From NCBI RefSeq assembly GCF_900089755.1, contig NZ_FLOC01000019.1, positions 1 through 64,000 of the forward strand: a stretch of DNA of 64,000 nt. The letters run 5' to 3'. Position 1 is the stretch's first letter, and each line of letters begins with the position of its first letter. The notes under the pieces were generated by a model. The model had not been told where the DNA came from, made no database searches, and was given only the letters and a program-made list of their open reading frames with translations. Source of the stretch: Marinomonas aquimarina. Lineage in GTDB: Bacteria; Pseudomonadota; Gammaproteobacteria; Pseudomonadales; Marinomonadaceae. Of this stretch, positions 62,396 through 64,000 are shown one piece after another. Made by a program: the position numbers and the translations under genes.

Positions 62396-63262
62396 CTATT
62401 TATTGTATAGCGCTTTAATCAACACCGAGGTATCGCAGCGACCATAGCCCTGCTTGACCAACTCATGATAATCCGCGTTGATCACTTCGGTGTAAGGCAG
62501 CTTTAGCCCCATCTGCTCGGCTTGCGCTATGGCCATGCCAAGGTCTTTGCACATCCACTCAATGGCAAAGCCATAATCGAACTTGTCCTGCGCCATGTTC
62601 TCACCACGGTTCTCTAACTGCCATGATCCGGCGGCACCGTATTTCAGTGTTTCGACCAAGGTGGGAATATCCAAGCCGGCTTTTTCGGCGAAACGAATGC
62701 CTTCCGATAAGCCCGTTAAAATACCGCCGACAAGGACTTGGTTGACCATTTTGCTCAATTGTCCTGCCCCCACCTCTCCCATACGAGTACAGGCTTTTGC
62801 AAAGCACTCCAACACGGGTAAGGCTCGATCAATGGCCGTTTGTGAGCCACCAATCATGACCGTGAGTACGCCGTTGACCGCCCCTGCTTCGCCGCCGGAT
62901 ACAGGTGCATCAATAAACTCACAGCCTTTGGCCTGAGCGGCTTGCGCCAGTTCACGGGCCACCTCTGCTGAGGCCGTAGTGTGATCAACAAACAAGGTGC
63001 CCGCGCGCGCGCCGCTTAAGACGCCTTGCTCACCTAAATACAGCTGGCGCAAATCGTCGTCATTGCCGACACAGGTCAGTACGAGATCCGCACTCTGTGC
63101 CGCAGCCATGGGCGTCAACGCTTGGCTGCCTTGATATGCCTCCAGCCATGCCTGCGCCTTACTTTGCGTACGGTTATACACCACCACCTCATGTCCAGCT
63201 CGACTGACATGGCCTGCCATGGGAAATCCCATGGTGCCGAGCCCTAAAAAACTGACTTTCAT
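62396..63262 (-). CDS. Beta-hydroxyacid dehydrogenase (GarR/tartronate-semialdehyde reductase-like)
   Basis: A 288-residue 3-hydroxyisobutyrate dehydrogenase-family enzyme. The N-terminal GLGTMGFPMAGH binds NAD(P), DAPVSGGEAGAVNG binds substrate, and the catalytic Lys is in GQLSKMVNQVLVG (SKMVNQ). Family members reduce tartronate semialdehyde, succinic semialdehyde or 3-hydroxyisobutyrate; the sequence does not settle which. The start at 63262 has AGAGGAC before it, eight bases away; 63268 is too close. Confidence 0.9.
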   Translation of the reverse strand: MKVSFLGLGTMGFPMAGHVSRAGHEVVVYNRTQSKAQAWLEAYQGSQALTPMAAAQSADLVLTCVGNDDDLRQLYLGEQGVLSGARAGTLFVDHTTASAEVARELAQAAQAKGCEFIDAPVSGGEAGAVNGVLTVMIGGSQTAIDRALPVLECFAKACTRMGEVGAGQLSKMVNQVLVGGILTGLSEGIRFAEKAGLDIPTLVETLKYGAAGSWQLENRGENMAQDKFDYGFAIEWMCKDLGMAIAQAEQMGLKLPYTEVINADYHELVKQGYGRCDTSVLIKALYNK

Positions 63263-63611
63263 TATCATGTCCTCTGTCCTAGTGTTAGGCCACTAGCTTA
63301 CGCCAATCATTCACCAGAGATAAAAAGTTTCGTTGGTTTGTGACGATAACAGGTTGCAAAAAATAACAATTCAGACACAGGCAGTGTGCACAAAGAAGGT
63401 AAGATGCGTGTGACGAGCGCAAAGCACTCGCCACACGCGGCTACGCAGCATAGCCTTATGTTACCTAAGACTGCGCTGTGTAAGGGTCAATAATCAACCA
63501 TCTCAAAGTGTAGACCAGTGTCAATGGCAACGCTTTTTATAATCCGACCAGTCTTTTACAGCTCGGCCACGACTCGTTATAGTTGACCGGTTAAATTAAT
63601 AGGAAGTCCTT
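63263..63611. other. Divergent intergenic region
   Basis: 349 bases upstream of both the dehydrogenase and the DUF4432 genes. An imperfect hairpin, GCGTGTG (63406-63412) with CACACGC (63432-63438) and inner CGAG/CTCG pairs, lies near the middle. No gene is supported. Confidence 0.35.
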
Positions 63612-64000
63612 ATGTCCACCACACCAGAGTTTCGTTTCACCTTCACGAGCCACGCCCAGCATACCGATCTGAGCTCCGCTCACCTGACCGCTGAAGACAT
63701 GGGACTTCCTGCAGACATCGCCATTGAGTGTAAATTACAAACTCTACGCGGCGGCAAACAGCAAGGTTCCAAGGTCATCACCCTGACCGTTGGCGATAAG
63801 GTGTTAAGGGTCGTTCCCACCCGCGCCATGGCCATTCTTGACGTCACTCGCGATGCGTTACGCTACGGTTGGGATTCGCCCATTACCGAAGTGGTGCACC
63901 CGAGTTTTATCAACCAAGAGGCCTCTGGTGGCTTGGGCTGGCTGGATGGCTTTAATGAAATGCTGGCCCGTTGTGGCTATCAATGGGCAGGCCACCCAGG
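63612..64000 (+). CDS. DUF4432 / aldose-epimerase-like protein (3' end beyond window)
   Basis: The first 129 residues are in the window. [35 protein letters not shown] and [25 protein letters not shown] fit the DUF4432 family, which has a galactose-mutarotase-like fold. An AGGAAG ribosome site precedes the ATG. The function of DUF4432 proteins is not established; an epimerase or mutarotase-like activity on a sugar is the family suggestion. Confidence 0.8.
   Translation, partial: [129 protein letters not shown]

Noticed and set aside
1-64000. CRISPR array, prophage or integrative element
   Set aside because: No regularly spaced direct repeats, phage genes, integrase or flanking tRNA were seen. 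The only mobile signs are at the left end.

Overview
The window reads as ordinary chromosome of a marine or halotolerant gammaproteobacterium, probably of the Oceanospirillales (Marinomonas-like). This is inferred from gene content: a divergent argP/argO pair, E. coli-type two-gene pntAB, an FdsGBAD NAD-formate dehydrogenase, tandem BCCT osmolyte carriers, a Zur-type box and many LysR/AraC regulator-exporter pairs. No prophage, CRISPR array, rRNA or tRNA was seen. Mobile DNA is limited to the left edge, where a truncated and an intact IS200-like (Y1, REP-associated) transposase lie among short palindromic repeats.

Layout. 1-4 kb: transposase remnants, arylamine N-acetyltransferase, a small secreted DUF4174 protein and pterin carbinolamine dehydratase. 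4-9 kb: metY, a universal stress protein, a YdjM-like membrane protein, a DUF1456 protein and a Tat-exported alpha/beta hydrolase. 9-13 kb: an oddly ordered radical SAM protein and a histidine kinase with four near-identical PAS repeats. 13-21 kb: a CDF metal exporter with its MarR regulator and two probable operators, argP/argO, an AraC/LysE pair, an SLC13 carrier and a LysR/NAD(P)-binding pair. 20.8-26.8 kb: a cell-envelope and unknown-chemistry stretch (mtgA, an acyltransferase, a B12-type radical SAM protein, and a DUF4910 peptidase-like gene overlapping a formyltransferase). 27-32.5 kb: an MBL-fold/IclR operon with a likely IclR site, MgtC-DUF4010 and DUF1294 membrane proteins, and AraC/NmrA. 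32.8-41.7 kb: cold-shock protein, DUF1460 amidase-like protein, DUF2383 protein, AraC/LysE, DsbA-like protein, a large HD-GYP sensor and a DUF2252 protein. 41.8-43.7 kb: a COG0523 GTPase/DUF1826 operon behind a Zur box. 44-52.8 kb: pntAB divergent from fdsGBAD. 52.9-58.6 kb: LysR/HPP and two BCCT genes. 58.9-64 kb: ilvE, yghU-like GST, YgjP-like metallopeptidase, DUF481 outer-membrane protein, a beta-hydroxyacid dehydrogenase and a DUF4432 gene cut by the window edge.

How genes may work together: Fds makes NADH from formate, and the adjacent proton-driven transhydrogenase could turn it into NADPH. Several regulators sit beside their likely targets, and in four cases (MarR/CDF, ArgP/ArgO, IclR/MBL, Zur/COG0523) a palindromic site is visible in the right place. 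The least explained material is the radical SAM protein with an N-terminal SPASM-like module and C-terminal beta domain, the DUF4910-formyltransferase pair next to the B12 radical SAM gene, the four-PAS kinase and the HD-GYP protein with a long insertion. Highly expressed genes (fds, pnt, ilvE, csp) show visibly biased codons (CGT, GGT), unlike the regulators.
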